Assembly (NCBI GenBank): GCA_002633005.1
Contig: NMRA01000489.1
Location: 36,329 to 78,981, forward strand
Length of the DNA: 42,653 bases
Direction: 5' to 3'
Source: Phoronis australis
Lineage: Eukaryota > Phoronida > Phoronidae
Below the pieces are notes generated by a model, which had not been told where the DNA came from, did no database searches, and saw only the letters and a list, made by a program, of their open reading frames with translations. This document shows positions 1 to 10,780 of this stretch, piece by piece (the first letter of the stretch is position 1; every line of letters begins with the position of its first letter). A program made the position numbers and the translations under genes.

Positions 1-164
1 TTTCACTCTCCGGGCACATTTCACTCTCCGGGCACATTTCACTCTCCGGGCACATTTCACACTCCGGGCACATTTCACACTCCGGGCACATTTCACACTC
101 TCTGGGCACATTTCACACTCTGAGCACATTTCACACTCTGGGCACATTGCACACTCTAGGCGCA
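1..164. repeat. 18-bp minisatellite, nine copies
   Basis: Nine head-to-tail copies of an 18-bp unit, consensus TTTCACACTCCGGGCACA. The sixth copy is 20 bp because of an extra CT. The first three copies carry CACTCTCC and later ones drift to CACTCTGG or CACTCTAGG, so the array decays rightwards. It is cut by the window edge and may continue to the left. The unit is a multiple of three, but no coding role is visible. Confidence 0.93.
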
Positions 165-344
165 TTTAAAATAGTTACATTGAAGAACAGCACTGGCACT
201 GTCTGTGGCCTGCCATACAGGTGTCATCACCCCGGGTCAACTTACCAGTTTGCAAACAAACCGGTAACCGGCATCTCAGTTGAACTACCCTTGTGAAGTG
301 AGTTCAGAGCCTGAGCGATATGTAGATTTCTATAAAGAAAATGT

Positions 345-665
345 CGAGGATTTTTCATTTTTGGGGGATTGGACAGATTGTACGCCATCTAATGGCCATT
401 CTTAATCATGCTCGAGTCTGTTTTTTGGCATCCAACTGTGTTGTGACATGTTTTTTCCTGTGAATGTGACAACTGATGACCACAACTTTTGGATGGATCT
501 GACTAAGGATGTGCCCCTTAGTGGAAATTTTAATTCTTCAGAGTTCCTTTACGTTTCTTCCTGAAATTTGGAAAATGGGTTTCTATTATGGATGCAACAG
601 CTTCTTTCAATTTTTGGATTGATTTGACGGGTTCTGTACCAAGTAGTGGTCACTTGTATTTTTTA
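345..665 (+). repeat. Three diverged ~126-bp tandem modules
   Basis: Three similar segments with a shared core starting at TGG at positions 362, 490 and 615 (spacing 128 and 125). Copies two and three read NFWMDLTKDVPLSG and NFWIDLTGSVPSSG. Copy one reads GDWTDCTPSNGH after one frame slip. Stops follow copies one and two, so the stretch is not one open frame. It may be an old tandem duplication of a coding module, or simply a degenerate satellite. Confidence 0.5.
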
Positions 666-935
666 GACAGACTCTTTGTTATTTTAGTCAGTGTAGATAC
701 TGATTACCAGTCTGAATATGTAAAAAAAAATTCCGACAATTTCAACTCCACTGTTGCATATAGTCAGTGCTCAAACGGGGTGAAAATCACAACAAAAAAT
801 GGAACCTAGTACAGCTATAATGGTGATAAATATTTATGTATGTTTATGTACCTATGTATTGTAATTGTTACTTTGTTTAACAGTAAATGTATAAAAAAAT
901 TTAGTCTGCCTCTGTTTCGGCCTACCTGCTCAAAG

Positions 936-1299
936 AATCATTATAAAAATTGGCACATATGATCCAGTGGCTGTTGGAAGTGAACTGATCTGGTACAGCC
1001 CTTTGTATTTTGAAAGAGTCATAAGACGTATAGTCCCAGCAGGTAATATCTAGTCCTGAATTAGTTTCTTCATCTTATGTACTTCAGGTCTGAAGGAAGC
1101 TCAAGTAGAGACCCTCAGGGAGGACTATCCCCGAAGTCTGCGGGAGTTTCTCCATCAAGGGATATTACAGTTTGCTCAGGAATATCCACATCACTTTTTA
1201 CCCACTGTACTTATAGACGCGGCTAGGTCAGTGACAAAGGAGAGCGATCAGAAGATGGAATTTCTCCGTTATCTAGCTAAGGTGTTTGAAGTGGACTGA
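936..1299 (+). CDS. 3' end of an unidentified gene (last two exons)
   Basis: Two exons are read on the plus strand: about 936-1042 and 1088-1299. The first ends CCA GCA G|GTAATA. The second follows the acceptor ATGTACTTCAG and continues in the same phase (G|GT = Gly) to TGA at 1297-1299. The joined tail is about 106 residues, includes GTYDPVAVGSELIWYSPLYF and REFLHQGILQFAQEYPHHF, and ends LRYLAKVFEVD. It is amphipathic and helical-looking, with no membrane segment and no cysteine motif. The start of the first exon is uncertain: the acceptor could be CTCAAAG before 936, or TTTAG before 905. Both keep the frame open. I do not recognise the family. The rest of the gene lies left of the window or in earlier exons I could not find. 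Confidence 0.62.
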
Positions 1300-1741
1300 G
1301 CTAGTTCTGCTGAATGGTCACCCTATCGAACATTTTGTCATTAGTGGTCATCCCAAGAATGGTGGCAAAATTGTGATATGCCCTGGCTTGGAGACGACAG
1401 ACCTTTCTTAGCAGCTGATGTTTTGCAATCTCTAGTTATCCACCACACTTCCAAATGTGACCCAGAACCTGATTGGTGGACCTGGTATCTTTTTATGGAT
1501 ATTGTTTTCAAAAACTAGAAATTAATTGTCGAAATGTCATGAACAACTCAGAATTGCGAGCGACTGACTCCGAATATTGTGTGATTTTTGATTACTTACA
1601 GCAGTTGAGGTGGGTAAAGTCTTGCCTATAGATGTCAGATAGAGCAATCATTGAACAAAAGGCTTCCTGTCTTGATGCAATGAAGCTAAACAGTGTGATT
1701 CTGAGAAATGTTGCATGCTCACTTTTTCTTGCCCCATTGAA

Positions 1742-1889
1742 ATTGCTGCAGCTCAGAACAAATCTTAATGATTGCTGTAGCTGTGAACAAGACATAATGA
1801 ATGCTGTACCCCGGAACAAGTCATAATGAGTGCTGTAGCTTGGAACAAGTTATATTGGGTACTGTAACTCTGAACAAGTCATAATGAGA
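1742..1889. repeat. ~30-bp minisatellite, five copies
   Basis: Five imperfect tandem copies of a unit like TGCTGTAGCTTGGAACAAG followed by TCATAATGAG. They lie about 440 bases downstream of the left-hand gene's stop. Unit length varies between 29 and 30 bases, so the array does not keep a reading frame. Confidence 0.85.
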
Positions 1890-1913
1890 TGTGCAGTAAT
1901 CCTGAAAGGTACA

Positions 1914-1986
1914 TCGGGACGCCGAACATTGGGGTTATGTTTACTAGGACGTGAACATTGGGGGTACGTATATTAGGACATGAACA
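1914..1986. repeat. Short ~33-bp tandem repeat
   Basis: Two to three imperfect copies of GGACGTGAACATTGGGGGTA followed by a TATTA-like spacer, directly after the 30-bp array. The units have GACGCCGAACATTGGGG, GACGTGAACATTGGGGG and GACATGAACACG at equivalent places. Confidence 0.65.
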
Positions 1987-3579
1987 CGTATCTGAGAAGG
2001 TGAATGCTGCAAGATCAATCCTGTTTTTGGGATCATGTTACAAACACAGGCACAACTACTTTAACAGATCTGTTATTCTGCAAAATGAAGTTGCACAAGG
2101 CTGTGAAACTGTGTCTTATGTACATAGATGTATACATTCCATGAATGTGTCTGAATGAAATTGTATTGCAGTTGGTGAGTTCAGATATTGGATCTAGAAT
2201 TTGAAATTTCTGTTCATCTGCTTTGTTTATATTGCTTTTCAACTTGGAATTTTTGATAAATGTGTGTTGATAGTTTCTCATATTAGTTTACACCACTGCA
2301 GCCATTATGTATGCTGACAACATATGGCTGGCTTTACTAGAAACCACTTGTCTGTCATCAAAATTTTATGCCTTCTAGTTGAGAGCATGGCATAGCTGCT
2401 GAACCTTCAGTCTCATGCTCAGTTCAAGCAGTGTGGAACACACTCTGAAATTAGGCTATTTTGTTTGATTAAACTTTGAAGTAAGTGTTTAGACATTGAT
2501 TGAACTGAGTAAGAGTCAAGCTTATAAATATCTGAGGCAAGTCTGTCAAAATCCAAGAGGCAGTTATACATTTGTTGAATCTACAAGCCAGTACAAAAAC
2601 TTAAAAACAAATATACTCTCATTTTTGTATTCTGGGTTATGGCACAGAAATGATGACTTTTTCCCACAATTCAACACTGGCCGAGCCTTTCTAATGATGG
2701 TCACTTTTCTAGCGTACTCTGGGATGGCTGCAGTTGTGTGACCCTACCGGGTCATTTCACTAAACAATAGCTGTCCCAAAGGCATCACAATGTTTGTGTG
2801 TTCCTCTAGCTGGAGTTTACATTGATAACTCCACAATCCGTGTGTACTGCCTGTAGAATACTCTGGTACATAGATTCTGTGAAATTGTTGCGGCAGTCTA
2901 CTTACTAAAGAAGCTAAGTAGTATTTGTTATGAAATTGGGTCCTGCTATTGTCATTAATTTGGTACAGTGTGGTAAAGTCAACCTGTCCGCTTGTTGGCA
3001 TAATTTGACATGTGATTGGTATTAATTTTGTGATACTCATTATTATGTTGAGTGAGGGCCGCCAGATGTCAGGTCCACGGGTATTGGTAGTTAAAACATA
3101 TCTTTGTACTTATTGGGTAATACATGTAAACATGTTGTTTGTACAGGTATATTGTTATCAACGAAGTGTGAAGGAGCATAATTGTTTGTTGTTGGAATAG
3201 TTTATTGAGCTTTTGTGATGTTATTGTTTTATCCGAGTGTAGAGGTTTGCATACATGCATCTGTTGAATGTCTTTGGTGACTTTTAAGGCACTTTGCAAG
3301 TGCCAAAAAACATCAGTTAGGTTTTGGTTCATGAAGTTAGCTCCATTTGGCTTTCAGTACAGTTTGAATTGTGATAGACAAGGGCCTGCGAGTCGTATAG
3401 GGACAAAAGACCGCCAAAACACAAACTAAACTGGTGTCTGGATTTAGCCTCAGTTTGGAAACCGCTGTCTTCTGGAGTTGAAACCCAACTTTTTTTTACA
3501 AAACGGTGTGGTTTTTTGTAGAGCCGAACTAAAGACGAACTGTATGAGTTGAACTGTTTGTTGGCTTATCGCGTATGCC

Positions 3580-3585
3580 AATAAA
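3580..3585 (+). terminator. Candidate polyadenylation signal AATAAA
   Basis: The canonical hexamer in GCCAATAAAGTTTAAGG. The sequence after it is T-rich (CTCTCTTTTCCTTC), as expected of a downstream element. It would give the left-hand gene a long 3' UTR of about 2.3 kb. Confidence 0.4.
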
Positions 3586-4198
3586 GTTTAAGGTGATCTC
3601 TCTTTTCCTTCTTGCCGACACTCACTCTCATTCTTGGTACTCACTAAAATGCTTTGGTTAGTGCATCGAGGTTAATGATGAGTTGCCGTGGTATTCGATG
3701 CTTCGTACTCGCGGGTGTTCATGATGGCGAAATCTAAACTCTCTCTCTCTTTCTCGTTTTATCAGGTGTTTGCGACTTTTGATTTCAATGAATTGAGGAG
3801 ACTATCACTACTCTAAACTCGTCACATCAATAGAAAAATACTAATTGTGTGGATTTCTTTCGCTTAAGGTACGTTAGGTCCCTTTGCCCATATTTGCGTT
3901 TACTCCAGTATTCATGCCAAAAATTGTACGATGGCACGTGCCTTACCTCAAAATCCAACTGGTGGTTTGGTAATCGGCCCAATTATCTTGCACACCCAGC
4001 AGAATTATGAGCAACATATCATTGCAACATTAAACAAACGTTTTAGGTTGAAAGAGTCACATTTTTTGTCCCATTTTGAAAATTCAAAACCTAATCACGT
4101 GCACTTTTACGAACTATTCAAGTATGATATTTACACAAACTTTAAAAACGAAAATTAAACTACTATTGTCCCCAATGTATCAGTGCGGATGGGCCTCA
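3586..4198. other. Intergenic, no gene seen
   Basis: A CT-rich microsatellite of about 18 bases lies near 3739. A 75-codon frame at 3931-4158 has no splice context or family resemblance. Nothing else stands out. Confidence 0.4.
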
Positions 4199-4203
4199 TT
4201 GTA

Positions 4204-5221
4204 CAGTGGCGGATCTAGAATATTACAAGGGGGGGGGGCAACATTTTGTCTGGCTGTAAGCATTTGCGCCAACTGAACCATGATTGTATATGCGCATAGT
4301 ACCGAATGGGGGGAGGTCGGGAGGAGGGTTTGCCCCCCTCCCGCCCAGGAAATTTTTTTGTTTTTACCTCTAAAAATCAAGCATTTTCCTTGATTCCTGA
4401 AGTATTATCCGAGAAAAAAGGCAAAAACAGCGGAGAACGTGTCAAATAGAAATACTGACGGTACCTAAGATTCGAACTCACAACCTGGCGGAGAGAGCGG
4501 GCGTGCGTTACCACTACACCACCACGATTTCATAAATAAACTTAAACTAAAAGACCTACTTCTTTATGGTCCACAGCGTTTGCGCGCGAAACCTACTTCT
4601 TTTTGTAATGCATATTACACGTTTTATATTTTGCCGTGCCATCAATTCTTATCAAATTTGTCGTATTTAAAATAGTCTTCAAATGCCCAAAAGACCAAAT
4701 CCGTTTTTCGTGTTGGCAATAATGACGGGATTGCTTTGGAAATCGTCTTAAGATAAGGTTTGACAAAGAGAGTATTGCGAGTTTCTGAGTGATTCACTAA
4801 GGCTTCGATTAAAATTCACATCTTACCAGCAGCTTCTGTTTTTTCATCGTCATTCAGGTTCCATTTTCTTTAAAAAATGAAGTAATTTTTCTTCATTGCA
4901 CAGTGGAGCAGACGACGGAAACGGAGTCGTAGTGCGCAGCGCCACTGCCGCTCGTCTGGGATATCGCGAGAGAGCCTATACTTAGCCATAGTTCCGTTAG
5001 GAATGCGCCGTGTTCCGAATTTGACACTTGAAATTGGATTTGAGCCCCCCCCCAACACTAAAACTGCACACATTTAAATCTTTTTTCATCCGTATAATTT
5101 TAATTACCGGGGTTAATTAATAAACTCACCATTTCCCTACGCTCTGGCTGTTTTATTTTATTTTGCGGCAGCAAAGGGGGGGGGGGGCGGGCCCCCTGGG
5201 CCCCCCCTAAATCCGCCTATG
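4204..5221. mobile_element. ~1-kb inverted-repeat DNA transposon, non-autonomous
   Basis: The left end is CAGTGGCGGATCTA and the right end, read on the other strand, is CATAGGCGGATTTA; both continue into long G runs (GGGGGGGGG). The pentamer TTGTA occurs immediately outside each end (4199-4203 and 5222-5226), as a target-site duplication would. The CAGTGGCGGAT end is typical of many animal hAT-like elements, but a hAT duplication should be 8 bp, so the superfamily is unsettled. No transposase frame is visible. A tRNA-like segment lies inside on the minus strand. Internal G-rich and C-rich stretches at about 4306-4350 may be a nested copy of an end. Confidence 0.75.
4458..4528 (-). other. tRNA-derived pol III promoter (SINE-like head)
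   Basis: On the minus strand there is an A-box-like TGGTGTAGTGGTAACGC (about 4504-4521) and a B box GAGTTCGAATC (4469-4479). The D arm can pair GTGT with GCAC, and the T arm has the canonical TTCGAAT loop. The anticodon stem and the acceptor stem do not pair well, so this is a tRNA relic or SINE head, not a working tRNA gene. It sits inside the 1-kb inverted-repeat element. Confidence 0.65.
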
Positions 5222-5226
5222 TTGTA

Positions 5227-6399
5227 TAGACTTTATAGAGAACTGTAACACCAGGGACGTGAGGCGATTTAATTAAATACAACTTGGTGTCGAGTCTAAA
5301 CTGGCAGATTCTGACGGGTGCGCAAGAGTTGTCCAGTCTCGACCGGTTAGGGTGTCCATGTAGGATTCTTTTAATGTTTATCTTCGTCTTCGATTATTAT
5401 CGGACCGTACAATATTTGTTTATTTTACACTATATTTTCAAGGCTAAGTGGTTTTTGCGTTTAGTCGGTTTGTTCAAGAAGCACAAGTACCAACAGTCCC
5501 GTGAACCACTTCACCATCGACACTGATTGTGTGTTGGGCCTCTCGTGGGCGATCATTGGGAATGTAATTAAACCCTTCCGTCATTCGACCCTGCTGTATT
5601 GCACGTACAGGTGTACTATCTAATAGCGCGTGCCATGTATCAAAAGACGCAGGTCTTTGTGTCTTGATATATTCGCAGACCTGAAGGCTCAAAAGACTCT
5701 TGGTGGATGTCAGAAGGCGTTAATCTAACAGCTCTCGGTACACGCCGAACGGTGATACGTCAAAAAGTGCTTGTCTAACGTGATGTGCACCAAGAGGCGG
5801 TGGTCTCACGTCACTTGCTTTACAACGAAAGGCGCTATTTTAACCCCCTTAGCTCTGGAATATTCCAACGCAACTAGAGGCACAAGTGCGTCTTTCTTGG
5901 TCGAATCTTCACTAAAAGCCAAGCTACTGAAGACACATCAAATACAACGTACCCACAGATGTCGTCTGAAGCATGGACACAAATATAAATTGTCAGGTCG
6001 TATCATTCAAACTGAAAAATTGAAAATTGACTTATGACTGTGTGGTTTTCGAATGGAACTTCAAACAAAGTGCATGTGGTCACGAAGTCAACTGACGTGA
6101 CGGAGAATAGTCTTATAAAAGTCCCTCGATAGGCAATAAAAGACACCGAGTGGGCCGTCCGATGGTTCGACCCCAAATGCCAAATACACGAATTTCGGCT
6201 ACATCCACCTCTCGACACACCTACAGACAAGCGTCATTGGCCGCAAGAATTTAACATCTGGCGGCTTTCAGCGAAAGGTACGGGATTATGCCCTCTTATT
6301 AGACGCTGGAGTTGCGTCTTTTGGTCTCACCTATAAAGGCACAAATATTATGCTGCTTCGAGGTAGTTGTCAAAAGTAATACTACTACGATACTTATTG
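5227..6399. other. Intergenic, no gene seen
   Basis: Short open frames on both strands have no splice context or recognisable family. It separates the transposon from the 3' end of the homeobox gene. No repeat structure was noticed. Confidence 0.4.
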
Positions 6400-6405
6400 T
6401 TTATT
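6400..6405 (-). terminator. Polyadenylation signal for the homeobox gene, long form
   Basis: AATAAA on the minus strand, about 110 bases past the stop codon of exon 4 (6513-6515). The position suits cleavage of the transcript that carries the OAR-like exon. Confidence 0.55.
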
Positions 6406-6512
6406 TTTAGTAGCAGTGAGAGACTAATATTATAGCTGTGTGAGCCTTTTGGTCTCATGCTAATTCGTGTACCTTGTACATACGATTTCCATTGAATAGT
6501 GGGAATCCCGAT

Positions 6513-9500
6513 TCATGACCTTGCCTGATATAGTTTTGATTTTTGTCGCAATTCCTGTAAACTGGCTGACCTAATATCACCTGCATGCCTTCTTACGATG
6601 CTCTTTGTCATATTTCGTAACACCGATTCCGTTACGCCTTCATTGCGTGACACATCTACAGCGACACCATTTGTTGGTTCTGTTTCCACTTGGTAGTGGG
6701 AAAGCACAGAGGCTACATGGACACCTAGCAAAACAACATAACAAAAATGCTCATTAGTTTTTTGAAGTTAGACATGGAGATAATCCCTTATCAATTCAAC
6801 CGCACCGTACTATACAGTGGCTGCGGCATTGTCCACGAGTAGACGTTTTTGCTAGGGAACCTTGGGCACAATAGCAGTGACATGCAACAAATTTCTCTTC
6901 AGAGAGGCCGGAAACTATATCTCTCATCTTCGTTTTACAAGCATGGTTTTATAATATGAAGACGAGTATACGTCACGAAACCCTACTGATTTCTGGCGAA
7001 ATCAGTTCATAGAAAATTCTGCAATTTCTTTTAAAAAATAAAACTGCTTTTAGCCCTGTTTAGGTGGCTTGAAACGAAAATCGAATTAGGCACAAAACAG
7101 TTTCATAATACTCTGTTAACAACTTAATTCACAGGCAATGCGTACATGTGCCACTTTCGAATTTACAATTGTACTGTGATATGGTTAAATAAACTCTAAA
7201 GCCTTTTATTGAGTCGCTGAAGGTGACGACGTTTTTATTGGTAACTGGAAATAGAATCCAACACGGAACGAAACCGTTTTTATGGGAATAATAGATCAGG
7301 TAACAGAGTGAAATGCAACTTTATGTTGTCTTGGACGCATACATCAGGTAAATGACCCTGAGCAAGACCAATTGGCACAAGTAAGAAATCAGTGCTGTTT
7401 TTTAAAGCCTGTGTAAGGGTAAGGCCAGTCGTAATGATGGCGGTAACTCTGAGATAAACTTTTACCTGACGGGATAATGCTTCTTATGGTGCTGACATAT
7501 GGTGAGTGGTTGAGCCAGAGCGGAGGTGGCGGCGGATATAATGCGTAAGCAGGCGACGAAATACCAGCTGGCCACACGGTAGCCCCCTGGAGGGATAAAG
7601 CTAAGGGATAATGCTGTCCGCTAACGGCCGGCTGTCGCCACCGCCATAGCTCAGCCAAGTGAGAGAGCGACTTCTCTTGCTTTCTCCATTTAGCGCGTCT
7701 GTTTTGAAACCACACCTTCAAACAGACAACATTATAACATCACGTGACATGAACGCCTCAGAAGTAGATTCACCATCTCCAACTCTTAGAAACATAACAA
7801 GGATAGGTTCACTATTGCGCTATCACACGATAGGGCAAAGTTAAAGCGTGAAGCAATCTCTCTGGATGTTATCATTAGTAAAAATACAGAGTGGTAATCT
7901 GGAGTGACATTTTCTGTATTAATTACTATATTACCTTGGTGAATATTTACTATCCATGGAACAATGTACAACTGAAAGAGTGACGCCCAACAAAAGGTAC
8001 GCGTCTTGTGCCACATTCACTTCCACTGAGCGCATAAGAATGACCGAGCAACACCTTGTGTGAGAAATCGTAATTAAAGGGACATTAGCGTTTTGCGTCC
8101 GAAAAACATTTTGGGCGGTTTTGTGCGATGAGATAGTTTTTTAGTTATTAGCTTTGACCATATCTACAAAACTATAAAATCCGATGCTGTGTTTTTGTGA
8201 TTTTGTTACAAAGCACCAGTTCTTGCTGTTGTTTGCCAGTCATTAGCTGAAATCAAGGTCGGTGACTCAACGAGTATGGTTAAAATACTCTGCCATTTAT
8301 CGAGTGGGACTGACTAAGGTTTCGAGATTATTTAAAAAAGTGTTGTTTATCGCCAGTTATGTCGCTTTAAGACGGAAAATGCGTTTTGCAGATAACAACG
8401 GTATATATTTTTTACAAAGGATAACATGAAAAACGATTGCTTTCCTTAATCTGATGTGAAAACAGACAGAGAAACCACTAACTGTTGACACTATTTTCGT
8501 TCAATAAGGATTTTGTTGAACACGTGTGTAACCAGTGTTTTTTAGTTTGAATGTGAACGACAGGATAATCCCGGCTTAAATCAGTGAATGCATTTAGACT
8601 GTTCAGACGCAGCGGCGTGCTTGTCGAGACTACTGACTTTGACAACCCAGGTTACGAATCAAGGGCGTATTAGGCCTGCTGCTAATTAAGTGCGGACTGA
8701 TCTGACAGTTCTTACAAGACTTTTTACAAAGAAATTTCTGCATCAGATCATCAGTCAAGGAGGATTCCAACCACTGAAAACTAATTCATGATCAGTGCAG
8801 GAAAAGTTGTTTTTCTATTTGTAACGCCACCTGTGGAAAACCGGCCACCACTGTCTTCATGTCATCGAATCATTTGTCATAGTTTCGTGTAATAAAGGTT
8901 TTCATCGGGTCAAAAATAATCATAAATAGTCCCGGACTGAACCCCAACACATTTTGAAATTCATACTTCACCACTTAAAAAGGCGCCAGTCCGCATCACA
9001 AGTATCATTGATCTGAATTCCAACCCCCACAACATCTTTTTCTCTCATTCAACTCAGTTTAAGCGGTTTTAAACTCACCTGACGTCACAAAAACAACTTT
9101 TGATTCAGAAAACTTAGCGTTATAAAATTGAGTCGCAAATAGTTCCTTAGCCAAAACAGATTGGATTTCTGGACGAACTGACAGCGCGTTATAGCTTGAG
9201 ACTAGGCTGTACAAGTTGATTGTCATGACGTGTCATTTCATTCGCCGAACATGATGATTAGCAGTAACGAATTTTCAGTTCTTTGCAATATCATTGCTGA
9301 GATTAGTTTTATCACAGTACGGAGTCTGTGACGAAAGTTAGTTTCTTCGGTGGAACGCGGGTTGGTTGCCGCTTTAAATAATTATTTCCAAAAACTAATT
9401 GCTGAAGTACGGAAAAGGCGCTTCCATGATGCGCTCCACCAAAGACTTACTTGCACTCTAGCTTCGGTGAGTCCGACATTGTCCGCTAGCTTCTCCCTCA

Positions 9501-10780
9501 AGGAGCAGTCCGGGTAGTGATTGTGTTGGAATACCCTCTCTAGTTCACGTAGTTGATCAATAGAGAAAGTAGTCCGGTTCCGACGTTGTTTTTTAGACAA
9601 ATTGAACTCTTGATCTAACTCGTAAGTAATGGAATCTGAACTTGACGATCTGCCGCTGGGACTCTTCGAACAGTCTGCTTTTAGAAATCCTGAAAAGAAT
9701 GCAGCTTGGATTGTTGCTTTCTATGGCAACTCCATTAGAGAAATATAAATTGTACAACTGGATGTCTGTGTATTTGTTGTGTCAGTTTCACTCCCTTTTC
9801 CCTTGTCCGCTATAAAACTTGTTAATAAACCCGACTTTTTCGTGGGAACTCTTGGAATTTCAACGCATTAATCAGAAAATAGTAGAAGATGTACCATTTT
9901 TAAGAGTAATTTTGCATCATTTCCAACAACGTTTTTCTTTAAAAATGTGGAAAATATTGAAAGATTTATCTAGTAGGAAAATGAACCTTTCATAGAGTTT
10001 TGAAGTTTGAAAATGAACTATTTCGAAGGGAATTGTGGAAGAAAGCCATCCTTTCTTAGAGGAAACTAATCACGAAAGTCTCCCTTATCACCCACCAGAG
10101 TGCAGGTGAACATTTGGGTCTTCATTTGGTGTGTTGTACAATACTAAACGTTATTTTCAGAACATGTTAGACTAGTTATTGAAATATCTTTTAATAAAAA
10201 CACGTGTTTAGTGCAAGGATCACAAAAGTCAAAGGTCAAATGCAAGTTAGAATTGCATTATGGTCGGACCGTAAAAGCAGTGCCTCTATCAGTCTTCTTT
10301 TGACTTTGACCGTAGTGAAAACCACGTGATAACAGGGAAGTGAGATCGGAGCGATCCGTGCATGAATAATATACATTTCTGTCAAAAAAGCTAAGTTAAT
10401 TTTGAGCAACAGAACGCAATTCGGAGGCAGCAAGCGACGGTTTACGTTTTCAACATATTGGATACTTTAGTTAAGCACTTGGCATTCACAAATTTTCGTT
10501 TTTATACTAGTGATTTTTAGTTGGTTGTCATGCTAATTTTGAAAACTCCATCTGTTGGTCAGGATATGCATGCCGTAACTTCATTTACTTTCAATAACTG
10601 TACTAACCGAATAAGCGCAATTCTGCCTACTTTTAATTCGCAAGAATTAAATTTCAGCTTCTCAAAGATACTTTAAAAAGTAAACACATTTTACGCACAC
10701 TAATTCTCAGGGAGTTATTAAAAGAACCCACCTTCTTGGTTTGCATCCATGGTGCCAGCTGCACCTTGGGCAGACGACAT
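6513..10780 (-). CDS. PRD-class (paired-like) homeodomain transcription factor
   Basis: Four exons on the minus strand: 10780-10732, 9689-9451, 7715-7466 and 6724-6513. Phases 1, 0 and 1 agree, giving 249 aa. The start ATG follows an in-frame TGA directly. The homeodomain is residues 51-110. It begins QRRNRTTF, has W48, F49, Q50, N51 and R53, and is split between positions 46 and 47, the intron site usual in PRD-class genes. Q50 puts it among paired-like factors without a K50 or S50. Cys28 and Leu30 of the domain are unusual. A proline-rich stretch ([17 protein letters not shown]) follows. The last exon ends with [18 protein letters not shown], resembling an OAR/aristaless tail. The role is nuclear DNA binding and developmental regulation, by family. 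Family is unresolved: Prrx, Shox, Rx and Isx resemblances compete. GFLK after exon 1 recalls the Rx octapeptide junction, but no octapeptide was found. Exons 2 and 3 are certain; exons 1 and 4 rest on splice sites, phase and the OAR resemblance. Confidence 0.88.
7205..7239 (-). terminator. Intronic polyadenylation signals (short homeobox form)
   Basis: Two AATAAA hexamers on the minus strand (7205-7210 and 7234-7239) lie 150-185 bases past an in-frame TGA at 7389-7391. If the donor at 7465 is not used, exon 3 reads on for 24 codons to that stop, and these signals could end the transcript. The product would be 204 aa and lack the OAR-like tail. Confidence 0.45.
8074..8370 (-). mobile_element. 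TTAA-ended MITE, copy 1 (inverted)
   Basis: It begins TTAAAGGGACAT and ends ATGTCGCTTTAA, so the ends are inverted repeats bounded by TTAA. Its right half matches the reverse complement of the copy at 15828-16151, including TTTATCGAGT and the motif around GGTGACT. It sits in intron 2 of the homeobox gene. It has no coding capacity. TTAA targets are typical of piggyBac-like and Kolobok-like transposases; which one mobilised it is unknown. Confidence 0.7.

Larger units (their letters stand above)
1300..3579 (+). other. Probable 3' UTR or downstream region of the left-hand gene
   Basis: No convincing coding exon is seen for 2.3 kb after the stop at 1299. Short frames here lack splice support. 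The stretch holds two minisatellite arrays, described separately, and ends near the first clear AATAAA on this strand. An ATTAAA near 2467 is an alternative earlier signal. Confidence 0.4.

Noticed and set aside
1-164. CRISPR-like array
   Set aside because: The units are contiguous with no spacers, and the genome is animal.
588-809. 73-codon frame on the plus strand
   Set aside because: It is the third copy of a diverged repeat module and has no splice junction linking it to the exons at 936-1299.
4458-4528. Functional tRNA gene on the minus strand
   Set aside because: Anticodon and acceptor stems do not pair; only the promoter boxes and the T and D arms are preserved.
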